A DNA stretch of 64,000 bases from Chromobacterium alkanivorans (GTDB taxonomy: Bacteria; Pseudomonadota; Gammaproteobacteria; Burkholderiales; Chromobacteriaceae). This document shows positions 35,641 through 44,561 of this stretch, in pieces. A program made the position numbers and the translations under genes. Numbering within the stretch: position 1 is the first letter of the stretch; every line of letters begins with the position of its first letter. The notes beneath the pieces were generated by a model, which was not told the origin of the DNA, ran no database searches, and was given only the letters and a program-made list of their open reading frames with translations. The DNA lies in NCBI RefSeq assembly GCF_016937655.1, contig NZ_JAFHKL010000003.1, forward strand, positions 310,001 through 374,000, written 5' to 3'.

Positions 35641-36417
35641 TCAGGGCTGCCAATCCTGATACGGCTTATGCACCTTGGCGTAGGCTTTCTGCAGTTCGCC
35701 GCTGGCGCGCGCGGCGCGGATGGCCCGGTTCAGCGCCTGGTGGACGAAATCGCCGCGGCGGTTGCAGTTGAGGAAGAACACGTCCGGGTAGTCGTCGAAG
35801 CGGGCGCGGCGGATATTGTTCAGCTTGAACTTGCGCACCAGATAATCCGCCTCCTCCTGCGCCCACAACACCCCGTCCACCCGGCCCAGGTTCAGCTTTT
35901 TCAGCGACAGCTCCAGATTGACCACGCTCTTGCTGGGAAAGCCCCAGTTCACCGGCGGCGCCTCGATATTGTATTTGGCCAGATTGGCCATGCGCAGCAC
36001 GTCTTCCTTGTCCAGCGGCTTGGTCTTGTGGGTGTAGAGCACGAAAGTGACCTTGCCCAGCATCTCCTTGGTGAACTGGTAGGGCGTGGCGTCGTCGGCG
36101 CCTTCGCGCACTTTCATGATGGGAAAACGGAAGTCCGCGTTCTTGTCGTTGGTGTCCATGTAGACGCGCTTGACCGGCTCGATGCTGAAGCTGATCTTGC
36201 CTTCCTTGTAATGCCTGGCCACCACGTAGAGCAGTTCGGCGAACGGGCTGTTCTGATTGTTCTCCAGCAATTGCGGCAGGAAGACGGCGATGCCGTGCAG
36301 GTCCGGCCGGGTAATGTTCGGCGAACTGTCCTGGGTCGCCGTGCCGTTGCAGGCGTGGAGCAGGCCGGGCGCGCAGCCCAGCGCCCAGGCCGCGCACAGC
36401 AGTATTGGTTTTGTCAT
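35641..36417 (-). CDS. Periplasmic solute-binding protein (family 3 type)
   Basis: A 258-residue protein with a signal peptide (MTKPILLCAAWALGCAPGLLHA). Its two-lobed layout is typical of ABC-type amino-acid binding proteins (SBP_bac_3), including the late segment DDYPDVFFLNCNRRGDFVHQALNRAIRAARASGELQKAY. No transporter genes are next to it, so it may be a stand-alone binding or signalling protein. The ligand is unknown. GGGGGAGAC lies about four bases before the ATG. Its stop codon is a repeat target site. Confidence 0.7.
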   Translation of the reverse strand: MTKPILLCAAWALGCAPGLLHACNGTATQDSSPNITRPDLHGIAVFLPQLLENNQNSPFAELLYVVARHYKEGKISFSIEPVKRVYMDTNDKNADFRFPIMKVREGADDATPYQFTKEMLGKVTFVLYTHKTKPLDKEDVLRMANLAKYNIEAPPVNWGFPSKSVVNLELSLKKLNLGRVDGVLWAQEEADYLVRKFKLNNIRRARFDDYPDVFFLNCNRRGDFVHQALNRAIRAARASGELQKAYAKVHKPYQDWQP

Positions 36418-36489
36418 CGAATGTCTCCCCCTGGACTGAGGTGTAGCACACCGGCGGGGGATGCGCGGCGCATTCGGACGGGCGGGCCG

Positions 36490-37224
36490 CTAGCTCGCGA
36501 TGCCCAGCGCGTCCTTCAAGGGCTTCAGATAGCGGCGGCTGACCGGCAGACTGTGGCCGTCCAGCGTGCAGACGGTGGCCACGCCGTTGTCGCCGAACAG
36601 GATTTCCCGTATCGCCGACAAGCGCACCAGGTATTGCCGGTGGCAGCGGAACAGATCGCTGCGCTCTTCCAGCGTGCGCAGCGTCAGCTCGGTGAAACGC
36701 TCCGCGCCGGCGGCGTCCACCACGTACACGCCGCTGAGCCGGGAGCAGACGTAGGCCACCTCCTCCAAACGGCACAGCACGATGCGGTTGACGCCCTGGC
36801 AGGGAATCAGGTTCAGCGGCGCCAGGGCTCGCATCGCCTCCGGCGGCGGCGCGGCGCGCTGGCGCAGCCGCGCCAGGGTCTTGGCCAGCCGCGCCGGATC
36901 CACCGGCTTCAGCAGGTAGTCGCAGGCGTGCTCTTCAAAGGCCTGCAGCGCGTAGGCGTCGTAGGCGGTGACGAACACCACTTGCGGCATGGCTTCCGGG
37001 TCCAGCATCGCCAGCATTTCCAGGCCGCTGATGCGCGGCATCTGGATGTCCAGAAACACCACGTCCGGCTTGCGGCGATGGATGAAGGCGATGGCCTCCA
37101 CCGCGTTACCGCACTCGCCGACGATGTCCAGGCCGCCGGCGGCCTGCAGCAGCTGGCGCAATTCGTCGCGCGCCAGCGGTTCGTCGTCCACCAGCAGCGC
37201 GCTGGGCAGGCCGGCCGCGCTCAC
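36490..37224 (-). CDS. LytTR-family response regulator (BtsR/YehT-like)
   Basis: A 244-residue regulator. The receiver domain ([18 protein letters not shown] in [14 protein letters not shown] in [11 protein letters not shown] in [10 protein letters not shown]) is followed by a LytTR DNA-binding domain ending in [19 protein letters not shown] chose the GTG at 37224 that overlaps the stop of the kinase gene (GTGA), giving tight coupling; an in-frame start further up lies within the kinase gene. It is the partner of the upstream-encoded sensor. Confidence 0.87.
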   Translation of the reverse strand: MSAAGLPSALLVDDEPLARDELRQLLQAAGGLDIVGECGNAVEAIAFIHRRKPDVVFLDIQMPRISGLEMLAMLDPEAMPQVVFVTAYDAYALQAFEEHACDYLLKPVDPARLAKTLARLRQRAAPPPEAMRALAPLNLIPCQGVNRIVLCRLEEVAYVCSRLSGVYVVDAAGAERFTELTLRTLEERSDLFRCHRQYLVRLSAIREILFGDNGVATVCTLDGHSLPVSRRYLKPLKDALGIAS

Positions 37225-38939
37225 GCCGCCGCTCCGGCGCGCTGCGCGTCCGCCCGCGGGCAACGGCAGGGCAGCAACAGGCTGACCCGGGTGTAAAGCT
37301 CAGGTGCGCAGTCCACCGCCACCCCGTAGGCCTCGCCGTAACGGGCGCGGATGCGGCGGTCCACCAGCGACATGCCCAGGCCGTCGCTATGCTCCGGCTT
37401 GCGGTAGAGCCCGGCGTTGTCCTCCACCGTCACCCGCAGGCCTTGCGCGTCGCAGCGGGCGGCGATGCGGATACGGCCCGGTTCCAGCAATTGCGAGGTG
37501 CCGTGCTTGATCGCGTTCTCCACCAGCGGCTGCAGGGAAAACGCCGGCAGCTCCGCCCGCCGCGCCGCCTCCGGCGCTTCTATCTCCACCTGCAGCCGGC
37601 CGGCGAAGCGCGCCTCCTCGATGCGCAGATAGGCGCTGACATGGTCGATCTCGTCGCCCAGCGTGGCCATCTCGCTGGAACGCTTCAGGTTCTTGCGGAA
37701 AAAGGTGGACAGGTATTGCACCAGCTGGCGCGCGTGTTCCGGGTTGCGGCGTATCACCGCGGACAGGGTGTTGAGCGCGTTGAACAGGAAGTGCGGGTTG
37801 ACCTGGGCGTGCAGCAATTTGATCTCGGTCTGGGCCAGCAGCTGTTTCTGCTGCTCGTACTTGCCTTGCAGGATCTGATTGGACAACAACCGGGCGATGC
37901 CCTCGCCCAGGGTCAGGTTGATGCCGGAAAACAGCTTGTTGCGCGTCTCGTACAGCTTGATGGTGCCGATTACCCGCTCGTCCTCGCCGCGCAGCGGGAT
38001 CACCAGCGAGGAGCCCAGCTTGCAGGCCGGGCTGATGGAGCAGCGGTACGGCGTCTCGTTGCCGTCGGCGTACACCACCTGGTTGGCGGCGATGGCGCGC
38101 TGGGTCAGCGGCGAGGTGATGGGCGTGCCGGCCAGGTGGTGGTCGGCGCCGGCGCCGATGAAGGCCAGCAGCCGCTCGCGGTCGGTCAGCGCCACCGCGC
38201 CCACGCCCAGCTCCTCGTACAGGATGCGCGCCATGGTCATGCAGTTGTCGCGGTCGAAGCCGTGGCGCAGCACGCCCTCGGCTCGGGCGGCGATCTGCAG
38301 CGCCTTGGAGGAGAAGGCGGAGGAATACTTCTCCGCCAGCGCGCGCCGGTCCAGCAGGATACGCATGAACATGGCCGCGCCCAGGGTGTTGGCTATCATC
38401 ATCGGCAGCGCGATGCTGCGCACCAGATGCCAGGCGGCGGCGAAGGGCTTGACCGCCGCCAGCAGAATCAACATCTGCAGGCATTCGGCCAGCAGCGCCA
38501 CCGCGGCCACCGCCAGCGGGTCGAACACCCGCCCCACCTGGCCGCGCCGCACGAAATAACGGTGCACCAGCCCGCCCAGCAGGCCTTCGGCCATGGTGGA
38601 CGCCATGCAGGCGCCGGCGGTGACCCCGCCCAGCGAATAACGATGCAAGCCGCCGGTGAAGCCCACCGCCAACCCCACCCACGGTCCGCCCAGCATGCCG
38701 CCCAGCACCGCGCCGGTGGCGCGGGTGTTGGCGATGGAATCGTCGATGTGCAGGCCGAAATAAGTGCCCATCACGCAGAACACCGAGAACACCAGATAGC
38801 ACACCAGCTTGTGCGGCAGGCGGATGGTGACCTGGGTCAGCGGGATGAACAGCGGCGTCTTGGACAAGAGATAGGCGATCACCAGGTAAACGCACATCTG
38901 CTGCAACAAGGTCAGGATCAATGAAAATTCGGTCAACAT
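37221..38939 (-). CDS. LytS/BtsS-family sensor histidine kinase
   Basis: A 572-residue sensor with an N-terminal 5TM-5TMR-LYT membrane domain, a GAF-like domain (about 215-345) and a His_kinase domain with phospho-acceptor His in [17 protein letters not shown]. The ATPase motif is LVENAIKHG, and [17 protein letters not shown] follows. E. coli BtsS, of the same layout, senses external pyruvate and through BtsR induces a CstA-family transporter. A CstA-family gene lies just past this pair. That assignment is by analogy only. Confidence 0.85.
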   Translation of the reverse strand: MLTEFSLILTLLQQMCVYLVIAYLLSKTPLFIPLTQVTIRLPHKLVCYLVFSVFCVMGTYFGLHIDDSIANTRATGAVLGGMLGGPWVGLAVGFTGGLHRYSLGGVTAGACMASTMAEGLLGGLVHRYFVRRGQVGRVFDPLAVAAVALLAECLQMLILLAAVKPFAAAWHLVRSIALPMMIANTLGAAMFMRILLDRRALAEKYSSAFSSKALQIAARAEGVLRHGFDRDNCMTMARILYEELGVGAVALTDRERLLAFIGAGADHHLAGTPITSPLTQRAIAANQVVYADGNETPYRCSISPACKLGSSLVIPLRGEDERVIGTIKLYETRNKLFSGINLTLGEGIARLLSNQILQGKYEQQKQLLAQTEIKLLHAQVNPHFLFNALNTLSAVIRRNPEHARQLVQYLSTFFRKNLKRSSEMATLGDEIDHVSAYLRIEEARFAGRLQVEIEAPEAARRAELPAFSLQPLVENAIKHGTSQLLEPGRIRIAARCDAQGLRVTVEDNAGLYRKPEHSDGLGMSLVDRRIRARYGEAYGVAVDCAPELYTRVSLLLPCRCPRADAQRAGAAA

Positions 38940-39035
38940 GCGGGCGGAGAAATAAGGGTGTGCCGCCGAGCATAGGCGACGGTTCGCCGCCCGACTTTGG
39001 TCTGGATCAAACCGTTTTCAAGCGCCGCCGGCCAA

Positions 39036-39062
39036 ACAAAAACGGCCGCCGAAGGCGACCGT
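39036..39062 (-). terminator. Rho-independent terminator of the fumarase gene
   Basis: On the minus strand the stem ACGGTCGCC / GGCGGCCGT with a three-base loop (39062-39042) is followed by TTTTTG. It begins 16 bases past the fumarase stop codon. Confidence 0.8.
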
Positions 39063-39078
39063 TTCTTTCATGCGAGCA

Positions 39079-40605
39079 TTACACCGGGACCACCGGAATC
39101 TTGCCTATCTTCACGCGCCACTCGGCCGGGCCGGTGTTGTGCACGCTGGATCCACAGGAATCCACCGCCACCGTCACCGGCATGTCCTTGACCTCGAACT
39201 CGTAAATGGCTTCCATGCCCAGGTCTTCGAAGGCCACCACCTTGGAGGCCTTGATCGCCTTGGACACCAGGTAGGCGGAACCGCCGACGGCCATCAGATA
39301 GACCGCCTTGTTGTCCTTGATCGCCTCGATCGCGGTGGGGCCGCGCTCGGCCTTGCCTATCATGCCCAGCAAACCGGTCTGTTCCAGCATCTGACGGGTG
39401 AACTTGTCCATGCGGGTGGCGGTGGTGGGGCCGGCCGGGCCCACCACTTCGTCGCGCACCGGGTCCACCGGGCCCACGTAGTAGATGAAGCGGTTGGTGA
39501 AGTCCACCGGCAGCTTCTCGCCCTTGTTCAGCATGTCCACCATGCGCTTGTGCGCGGCGTCGCGGCCGGTGAGGATCTTGCCGTTGAGCAGCAACACGTC
39601 GCCCGGCTGCCAGCTTTGCACCTCTTCCGGGGTGATGGCGTCCAGATTGACGCGCTTGCCGTTGGAGTTGTCGTAGGTGATGTCCGGCCAGTCTTCCAGG
39701 CGCGGCGCTTCCAGCGAGGCCGGGCCGCTGCCGTCCAGGTGGAAATGCACGTGGCGGGTGGCCGCGCAGTTGGGGATCATCGCCACCGGCAGGCTGGCCG
39801 CGTGGGTGGGGTAATCCAGAATCTTCACGTCCAAGACCGTGGTCAGGCCGCCCAGGCCCTGGGCGCCGATGCCCAGCGCGTTGACCTTTTCAAACAGCTC
39901 CAGGCGCAGCTGCTCCACGCGGCTCAGTTCCGCGCCGCTGTCCGCCTTGGCCTTCAAGTCCTGGATGTCCACATGGCTCATCAGGCTTTCCTTGGCCAGC
40001 AGCATCGCCTTTTCCGGCGTGCCGCCGATGCCGATGCCGAGGATGCCCGGCGGACACCAGCCTGCGCCCATGGTGGGCAGGGTCTTCAGCACCCAGTCCA
40101 CGATGGAGTCGGACGGATTCAGCGCGTAGAACTTGGATTTGTTCTCCGAGCCGCCGCCCTTGGCCGCACAGGTCACTTCCACGCCGTCGCCTTCGACGAT
40201 CTCGAAATGCACCACCGCCGGGGTATTGTCCTTGCTGTTCTGGCGCTTGCCGGCCGGATCCAGCAGCACCGAGGCGCGCAGCTTGTTGTCCGGGTTCAGG
40301 TAAGCGCGGCGCACGCCTTCGTTCACCATTTCCTGCACCGACAACTGGGCGTCCCACTGCACCTTCATGCCCACTTTCAGGAACACCACGGCGATGCCGG
40401 TATCCTGGCAGATCGGGCGCTTGCCTTCGGCGCACATGCGGCTGTTGATCAGGATCTGCGCCATGGCGTCCTTGGCCGCCGGGCTTTCTTCCTTCAGATA
40501 CGCCTGGTACAGCGCGTCGATATAGTCTTTGGGGTGGTAATAGCTGATGAACTGGAAGGCGTCGGCAATGCTTTGCACGAAGTCTTCCTGACGGATGATG
40601 GCCAT
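39079..40605 (-). CDS. fumA: Class I fumarate hydratase ([4Fe-4S])
   Basis: A 508-residue iron-sulphur fumarase that interconverts fumarate and malate in the TCA cycle. The alpha-part contains CQDTGIAVVFLKVG with a cluster cysteine, and CPPGILGIGIGGTPEKAM holds another. The beta-part contains GPTTATRMDKFTRQMLEQTGLLGMIGKAERG. Both halves are in one chain, as in FumA/FumB of E. coli. It is a single-gene unit. The symbol marks the family, not proven orthology. Confidence 0.93.
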   Translation of the reverse strand: MAIIRQEDFVQSIADAFQFISYYHPKDYIDALYQAYLKEESPAAKDAMAQILINSRMCAEGKRPICQDTGIAVVFLKVGMKVQWDAQLSVQEMVNEGVRRAYLNPDNKLRASVLLDPAGKRQNSKDNTPAVVHFEIVEGDGVEVTCAAKGGGSENKSKFYALNPSDSIVDWVLKTLPTMGAGWCPPGILGIGIGGTPEKAMLLAKESLMSHVDIQDLKAKADSGAELSRVEQLRLELFEKVNALGIGAQGLGGLTTVLDVKILDYPTHAASLPVAMIPNCAATRHVHFHLDGSGPASLEAPRLEDWPDITYDNSNGKRVNLDAITPEEVQSWQPGDVLLLNGKILTGRDAAHKRMVDMLNKGEKLPVDFTNRFIYYVGPVDPVRDEVVGPAGPTTATRMDKFTRQMLEQTGLLGMIGKAERGPTAIEAIKDNKAVYLMAVGGSAYLVSKAIKASKVVAFEDLGMEAIYEFEVKDMPVTVAVDSCGSSVHNTGPAEWRVKIGKIPVVPV

Positions 40606-40742
40606 TTTCGGGTTTCTCCAGCGTAGGGCTATTTGGGGTTTGCCCTGTCATTTTATGGAGGCGCGCCGCCCGCGCCAATCCAAACCCTCAACAGTACCCG
40701 ATAATACCGTCCGCGGCCAGCCAATGCCCGCCGCGCCGGACC

Positions 40743-40786
40743 GCTCCAAAGTCTCGCGAGCTAGCGCGAGACAAGGCGAAAACCGC
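40743..40786. repeat. Fragment of an older palindromic element
   Basis: The left arm of a repeat copy (AAAGTCTCGCGAGCTAGCGC.. to ..GGCGAAAACCGC) is cut off where copy I begins, so copy I seems to have landed inside an older copy. Confidence 0.55.
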
Positions 40787-40789
40787 TTA

Positions 40790-40940
40790 GAACCTGTTTA
40801 CGATCTGCTGCGCGTCGGCAGGATGGATAGAAAAGGGCGTTGAAAACGGTTTCGAAATGCTCATGTACCACCTGTACATTCAGCTTCTTCAACCGTTTTC
40901 GCCTTGTCTCGCCTTAGCTCGCGAGATCGTAAACACGTTC
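40790..40940. repeat. MITE-like palindromic element, copy I
   Basis: A 151 bp copy, with the same longer inner segment as copy B, flanked by TTA on both sides (40787-40789 and 40941-40943). Confidence 0.85.
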
Positions 40941-40953
40941 TTAGAACAGCTTC

Positions 40954-41910
40954 TCAAGCGCCGCTGCGATCCTCGCGATCCTCCCTCGGACTGCGGTCGA
41001 AACGCTTGCGGTAGGCGCGGGAAAAATAGGACGGCGACTCAAAGCCGCAGGCCACGCTGATTTCCACCACGCTCAGCTCGGTCTGGCGCAGCAGCCAGCG
41101 GGCGCGGTCCAGCCTCAGCGCGCGGTAGAACTCCGCCGGCGAGGCCTTGAGATGGGCGCGGAACAGGCGCTCCAGCTGACGGCGGGTGGCGCCGCAGCGC
41201 GCGGCCAGCTCCTCCGGCGGCCATGGTTCCTCCAACTGCTCCTCCATCAACCGTATCGCCTGCGCCAGCTTCTTGTTGTGCACCTGGTAGCGGCTGGCCA
41301 CTTGCAGGCGCTGGTGCTCGGACGGGCTGCGCATCTGGCCCTGCACCAGTTGCTCGGACACCGCCAGCGCCAGCTCGCGGCCATGACGCCGCGCCAGCAA
41401 GGCCAGCGCCAGATCCAGCCCGGCCACCGCGCCGGCGGAAGTGGGCCGTCGCTCGGTCAGGAACAGCTCCTGGCTGGCCCTCACCTGCGGGTAGCGCTCC
41501 CGGAAGGCCGGAATCGCCTCCCAGTGCAGCGTCACCGTCTCGCCGCGCAGCAAGCCGGCCTCGGCCAGGATGAAACAGCCGGTGTCTATCGCCCCCAGGG
41601 TCATGCCCCCGCGCTCCAGCCGCCGCAGCGCCGCGCCCAATTCCGGCGTGTAATGGCGCAGCGGATGGAAGCTGCTGACCACGAACAGACAGGTGCACGG
41701 CCCAGCCTCCGCCAGCGTGCCGTCCACCATCAGCGCAATGCCATTGCTGGCCGCCACCGCCTGGCCGTCGACGGACAGCAGCCGCCAGCGGCTGGCGTCG
41801 GGCTGAAAGCGGTTGGCGATGCGAAACGGCTCCATCAAGGCGGCGAAGCCAATGAAGGAAAACTCCGGCAACAACAGGAAATGGTATTCGTCCACCGCGG
41901 CGCTCCCCAT
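40954..41910 (-). CDS. GlxA/AraC-family transcriptional regulator
   Basis: A 318-residue regulator with an N-terminal DJ-1/PfpI-like domain (EYHFLLLPEFSFIGFAALMEPFR) that lacks an obvious catalytic role, and a C-terminal AraC-type double helix-turn-helix (about 215-315, with SVVEISVACGFESPSYFSRAYRKRF). This build is shared by GbdR and CdhR, activators of glycine betaine and carnitine catabolism. It is divergent from the Rieske oxygenase gene and is probably its activator. Confidence 0.85.
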   Translation of the reverse strand: MGSAAVDEYHFLLLPEFSFIGFAALMEPFRIANRFQPDASRWRLLSVDGQAVAASNGIALMVDGTLAEAGPCTCLFVVSSFHPLRHYTPELGAALRRLERGGMTLGAIDTGCFILAEAGLLRGETVTLHWEAIPAFRERYPQVRASQELFLTERRPTSAGAVAGLDLALALLARRHGRELALAVSEQLVQGQMRSPSEHQRLQVASRYQVHNKKLAQAIRLMEEQLEEPWPPEELAARCGATRRQLERLFRAHLKASPAEFYRALRLDRARWLLRQTELSVVEISVACGFESPSYFSRAYRKRFDRSPREDREDRSGA

Positions 41911-42082
41911 TCAATCCAGCACGCTCCATGGCCAGCATAAGCGCGAGCGCCCGGTTCGCGCTAATGCAAATTGTCGCGCAATGAAAAGTAAGCGTCGCCG
42001 CCATCCGCTCCGCCGCCGCCGGCAAACCGTTAAATCATCGACAGCCGTCCCCCACTCATAAGGCTTTTTAAGGAGCCCCGCC

Positions 42083-43228
42083 ATGCAACAGCACGCCGTC
42101 GCCCTGCCCCCGCCCGCCGCGCCGCAACTGCCCGCCGACTTCTGCCGCGACATCGACCGCGCCCACACCCTGCCGGCGCGCTGCTACACCGCCGACGAGG
42201 TGTTCGCCTACGAGAAAGAGCGCATCTTCGCCAAGTCCTGGCTATGCCTGTGCCACGGCAGCGAACTGGCCCGGCCCAACGACTACGTCACCCGCCGAGT
42301 GATAGGCGAAAACATCCTGCTGCTGCGCGACCGCGACGGCGCGCTGCGCGCCTTCTACAACGTCTGTCCACATCGCGGCCACGAGCTGCTCAGCGGCAGC
42401 GGCCAAGCCAAGAATGTGATCACCTGTCCCTACCACGCCTGGGCCTTCAAGCTGGACGGCCAGCTGGCGCACGCGCGCAACTGCGAGCAGGTGGCGGACT
42501 TCGACCGCGCCGGCAGCCATCTGAGCCCGCTGCGGGTGGCCGAATACTGCGGCTTCGTCTTCGTCAACATGGACCCGGACGCGGCGGACATCGAGGTCGA
42601 ATACGCCGGCCTGCAAGAGCACTTCATGCAAGTGTGCCCGCAAGTGGCGGACTTGAAGGTGGCTGAGCGCGTGGTCACCACCACGCCGGCCAACTGGAAA
42701 GTCATCGTCGACAACTACATGGAGTGCTACCACTGCGCGCCGGCCCACCCCAGCTTCTCGCAATCGGTGTCCACCGACGGCTACACCCACAGCTTCCACG
42801 GCCGCTGGACCTTGCAGCGCGGCGCCGCCCAGTCCAGCGACAGCAGCTACGCCTTTGACGGCGAGGCCGCCAACCAGGCCTTCAACGGCTACTGGCTGTG
42901 GCCCGGCGTGATGTTCAACGTGGTACCCGGCGACGCGGCGATGACGGTGATCTACGAGTTTCCGGAATCCGCCGGCGTCACCGTCCAGCATTACGACATC
43001 CTGTTTCTCAATCAGGACTTGAACGAGGAACAGCGCCGCTTCGTCAGCTGGGCGCGCGACGAATTCCGCCCCGAGGACCTGCGGCTGGTGGAAAGCGTGC
43101 AGCGCGGGCTGCAATCGCGCGGCTACCGCGGCCAGGGCCGCATCATGGCGGACAGCCAGCGCAGCGGCATCAGCGAGCACGGCATCGCCCATTTCCACCA
43201 GCTGGTGGCCGCCGCCTACCGCGGCTGA
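42083..43228 (+). CDS. Rieske oxygenase for a quaternary amine (CntA/GbcA type)
   Basis: A 381-residue oxygenase alpha subunit. The Rieske [2Fe-2S] ligands are C95/H97 (CPHRGH) and C115/H118 (CPYHAW). The mononuclear iron site lies in VDNYMECYHCAPAHPSF. Family members act on carnitine, glycine betaine or stachydrine, removing or releasing a methylamine group. AAGGAG precedes the ATG. The next gene encodes the matching reductase after 15 bases. The substrate cannot be fixed from sequence; an AraC/GlxA regulator of the betaine/carnitine type is divergent. Confidence 0.82.
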   Translation: MQQHAVALPPPAAPQLPADFCRDIDRAHTLPARCYTADEVFAYEKERIFAKSWLCLCHGSELARPNDYVTRRVIGENILLLRDRDGALRAFYNVCPHRGHELLSGSGQAKNVITCPYHAWAFKLDGQLAHARNCEQVADFDRAGSHLSPLRVAEYCGFVFVNMDPDAADIEVEYAGLQEHFMQVCPQVADLKVAERVVTTTPANWKVIVDNYMECYHCAPAHPSFSQSVSTDGYTHSFHGRWTLQRGAAQSSDSSYAFDGEAANQAFNGYWLWPGVMFNVVPGDAAMTVIYEFPESAGVTVQHYDILFLNQDLNEEQRRFVSWARDEFRPEDLRLVESVQRGLQSRGYRGQGRIMADSQRSGISEHGIAHFHQLVAAAYRG

Positions 43229-43243
43229 ACCGGAGCGCCGCGC

Positions 43244-44182
43244 ATGCCCGCCATCGTCACCGAAGTCTGCGCCATCGAGGAAGTGGCCGCCGGGATCAAG
43301 GCCTTCACCCTGCGGCCGCTGGACGGCCCGGCCCCGCCCTGCCCGTCCGGCAGCCACATCGTGGTGGACATGCCGCCGCCGGGCCGACCGGCGGCCTACT
43401 CCCTGCTGGACCCCGGCGGCGGGGTCTACCGCATCGCGGTCAAGCAGGAGCCGGACTCGCGCGGCGGCTCGCGCTACCTGCACGCGCTGCAGCCGGGCAG
43501 CCGCCTGCGGGTGCAAGCGCCGGCCAACCGCTTCCCGCTGGCCGCCGCCCCCGGCCCGCGGCTGTTCATCGCCGGCGGCATCGGCATCACCCCCTTCATC
43601 GCCCATATGGCGGCGCTGGGCGCTGACGCCAGCTACCAGCTGCACTACGCCTTCCGCGACGCCGCCGGCGCCGCCTTCGCCGCAGAGCTGGCCGAACGAA
43701 GCGAACGGGGCGACGCCAGAATCCGCCTGTACGAGAGCAGGGCCGGCCGCAAGCTGGACCTGGACGCGCTGATCGCCGCCGCGCCGGCGGACAGCCAGGT
43801 ATATGTCTGCGGGCCGGAACGGCTGATCGCCGCGACCGCGGACGCCTGCGCGCGGCGCTTGCCAGCCGGCCGGCTGCACTATGAGCGCTTCAGCACGGAC
43901 GCCGCGGGAGAGAGCGCAAGTTTCGAGGTGGAACTGGCCCGCTCCGGCCTGCGGCTGCGGGTGGACGCCGACGAGTCCATCCTGGCGGCGATAGAACGGC
44001 AGACCGCGCTGCGGCCGGACTGCCTATGCCGGGAAGGTTATTGCGGCAGCTGCGAAACCAGGCTGCTGGCCGGCGACGCCGAGCACCGCGACCAATACCT
44101 GAGCGAGGCGGAGCGGCGGGAACGGATCATGATCTGCGTGTCGCGGGCGGCGGGGGGCGGGCCACTGGTGCTGGATTTGTGA
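43244..44182 (+). CDS. Oxygenase reductase (FMN/FAD and plant-type 2Fe-2S)
   Basis: A 312-residue electron-transfer partner of the Rieske oxygenase, of the CntB/GbcB/VanB type. An N-terminal flavin-binding barrel (GRPAAYSLLD) and NAD-binding domain (LFIAGGIGITPFIAHM) are followed by RLHYERF and a C-terminal ferredoxin domain with CREGYCGSC and a last cysteine in IMICVS. It passes electrons from NAD(P)H. GGAG lies about 8 bases before the ATG. The stop TGA (44180-44182) is the left target triplet of a palindromic repeat. Confidence 0.88.
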   Translation: MPAIVTEVCAIEEVAAGIKAFTLRPLDGPAPPCPSGSHIVVDMPPPGRPAAYSLLDPGGGVYRIAVKQEPDSRGGSRYLHALQPGSRLRVQAPANRFPLAAAPGPRLFIAGGIGITPFIAHMAALGADASYQLHYAFRDAAGAAFAAELAERSERGDARIRLYESRAGRKLDLDALIAAAPADSQVYVCGPERLIAATADACARRLPAGRLHYERFSTDAAGESASFEVELARSGLRLRVDADESILAAIERQTALRPDCLCREGYCGSCETRLLAGDAEHRDQYLSEAERRERIMICVSRAAGGGPLVLDL

Positions 44183-44312
44183 GAACCTGTTTACGATCTG
44201 TTGCGCGTCAGCGATACGGCGTTGAAACCATCTTCGAAATGCTCATGCACCACTGGTACATTCCGCTTTCTCAGCCGCTTTCGCCTTGTCTCGCGAAATC
44301 GTAAACAGGCTC
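44183..44312. repeat. MITE-like palindromic element, copy J
   Basis: A 130 bp copy flanked by TGA on both sides (44180-44182 and 44313-44315). The left TGA is the stop codon of the reductase gene. Confidence 0.85.
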
Positions 44313-44356
44313 TGAGAGGCGGTTTAAAGGCACCAATGTGGAAAACCGCGAGCGCT

Positions 44357-44438
44357 GGCGGGTATCGCCTGCGGCTCCACCCACCCTACGCGCGGCCGCT
44401 CGCCATGGGTAGGGTGGGTGGAGCGCAGCGATACCCAC
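44357..44438. repeat. Single REP-like hairpin related to the 137 bp array
   Basis: Arms GGCGGGTATCGCC..CCACCCACCCTAC and GTAGGGTGGGTGGAGCGCAG..GCGATACCCAC form one imperfect hairpin like that in each unit of the array at 29351-29868. It lies between convergent genes. Confidence 0.8.
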
Positions 44439-44561
44439 GCGGAAATCTTAGGCCCACTGGCCGTCACCGGGCTCCACCGCAATCGCTGTCGTGCATGATG
44501 GCTCCTTTTATGCTGTTCAGCACCCCCATCGGCAGCTCTCTTCGGGATATCCCCGCCCCGT

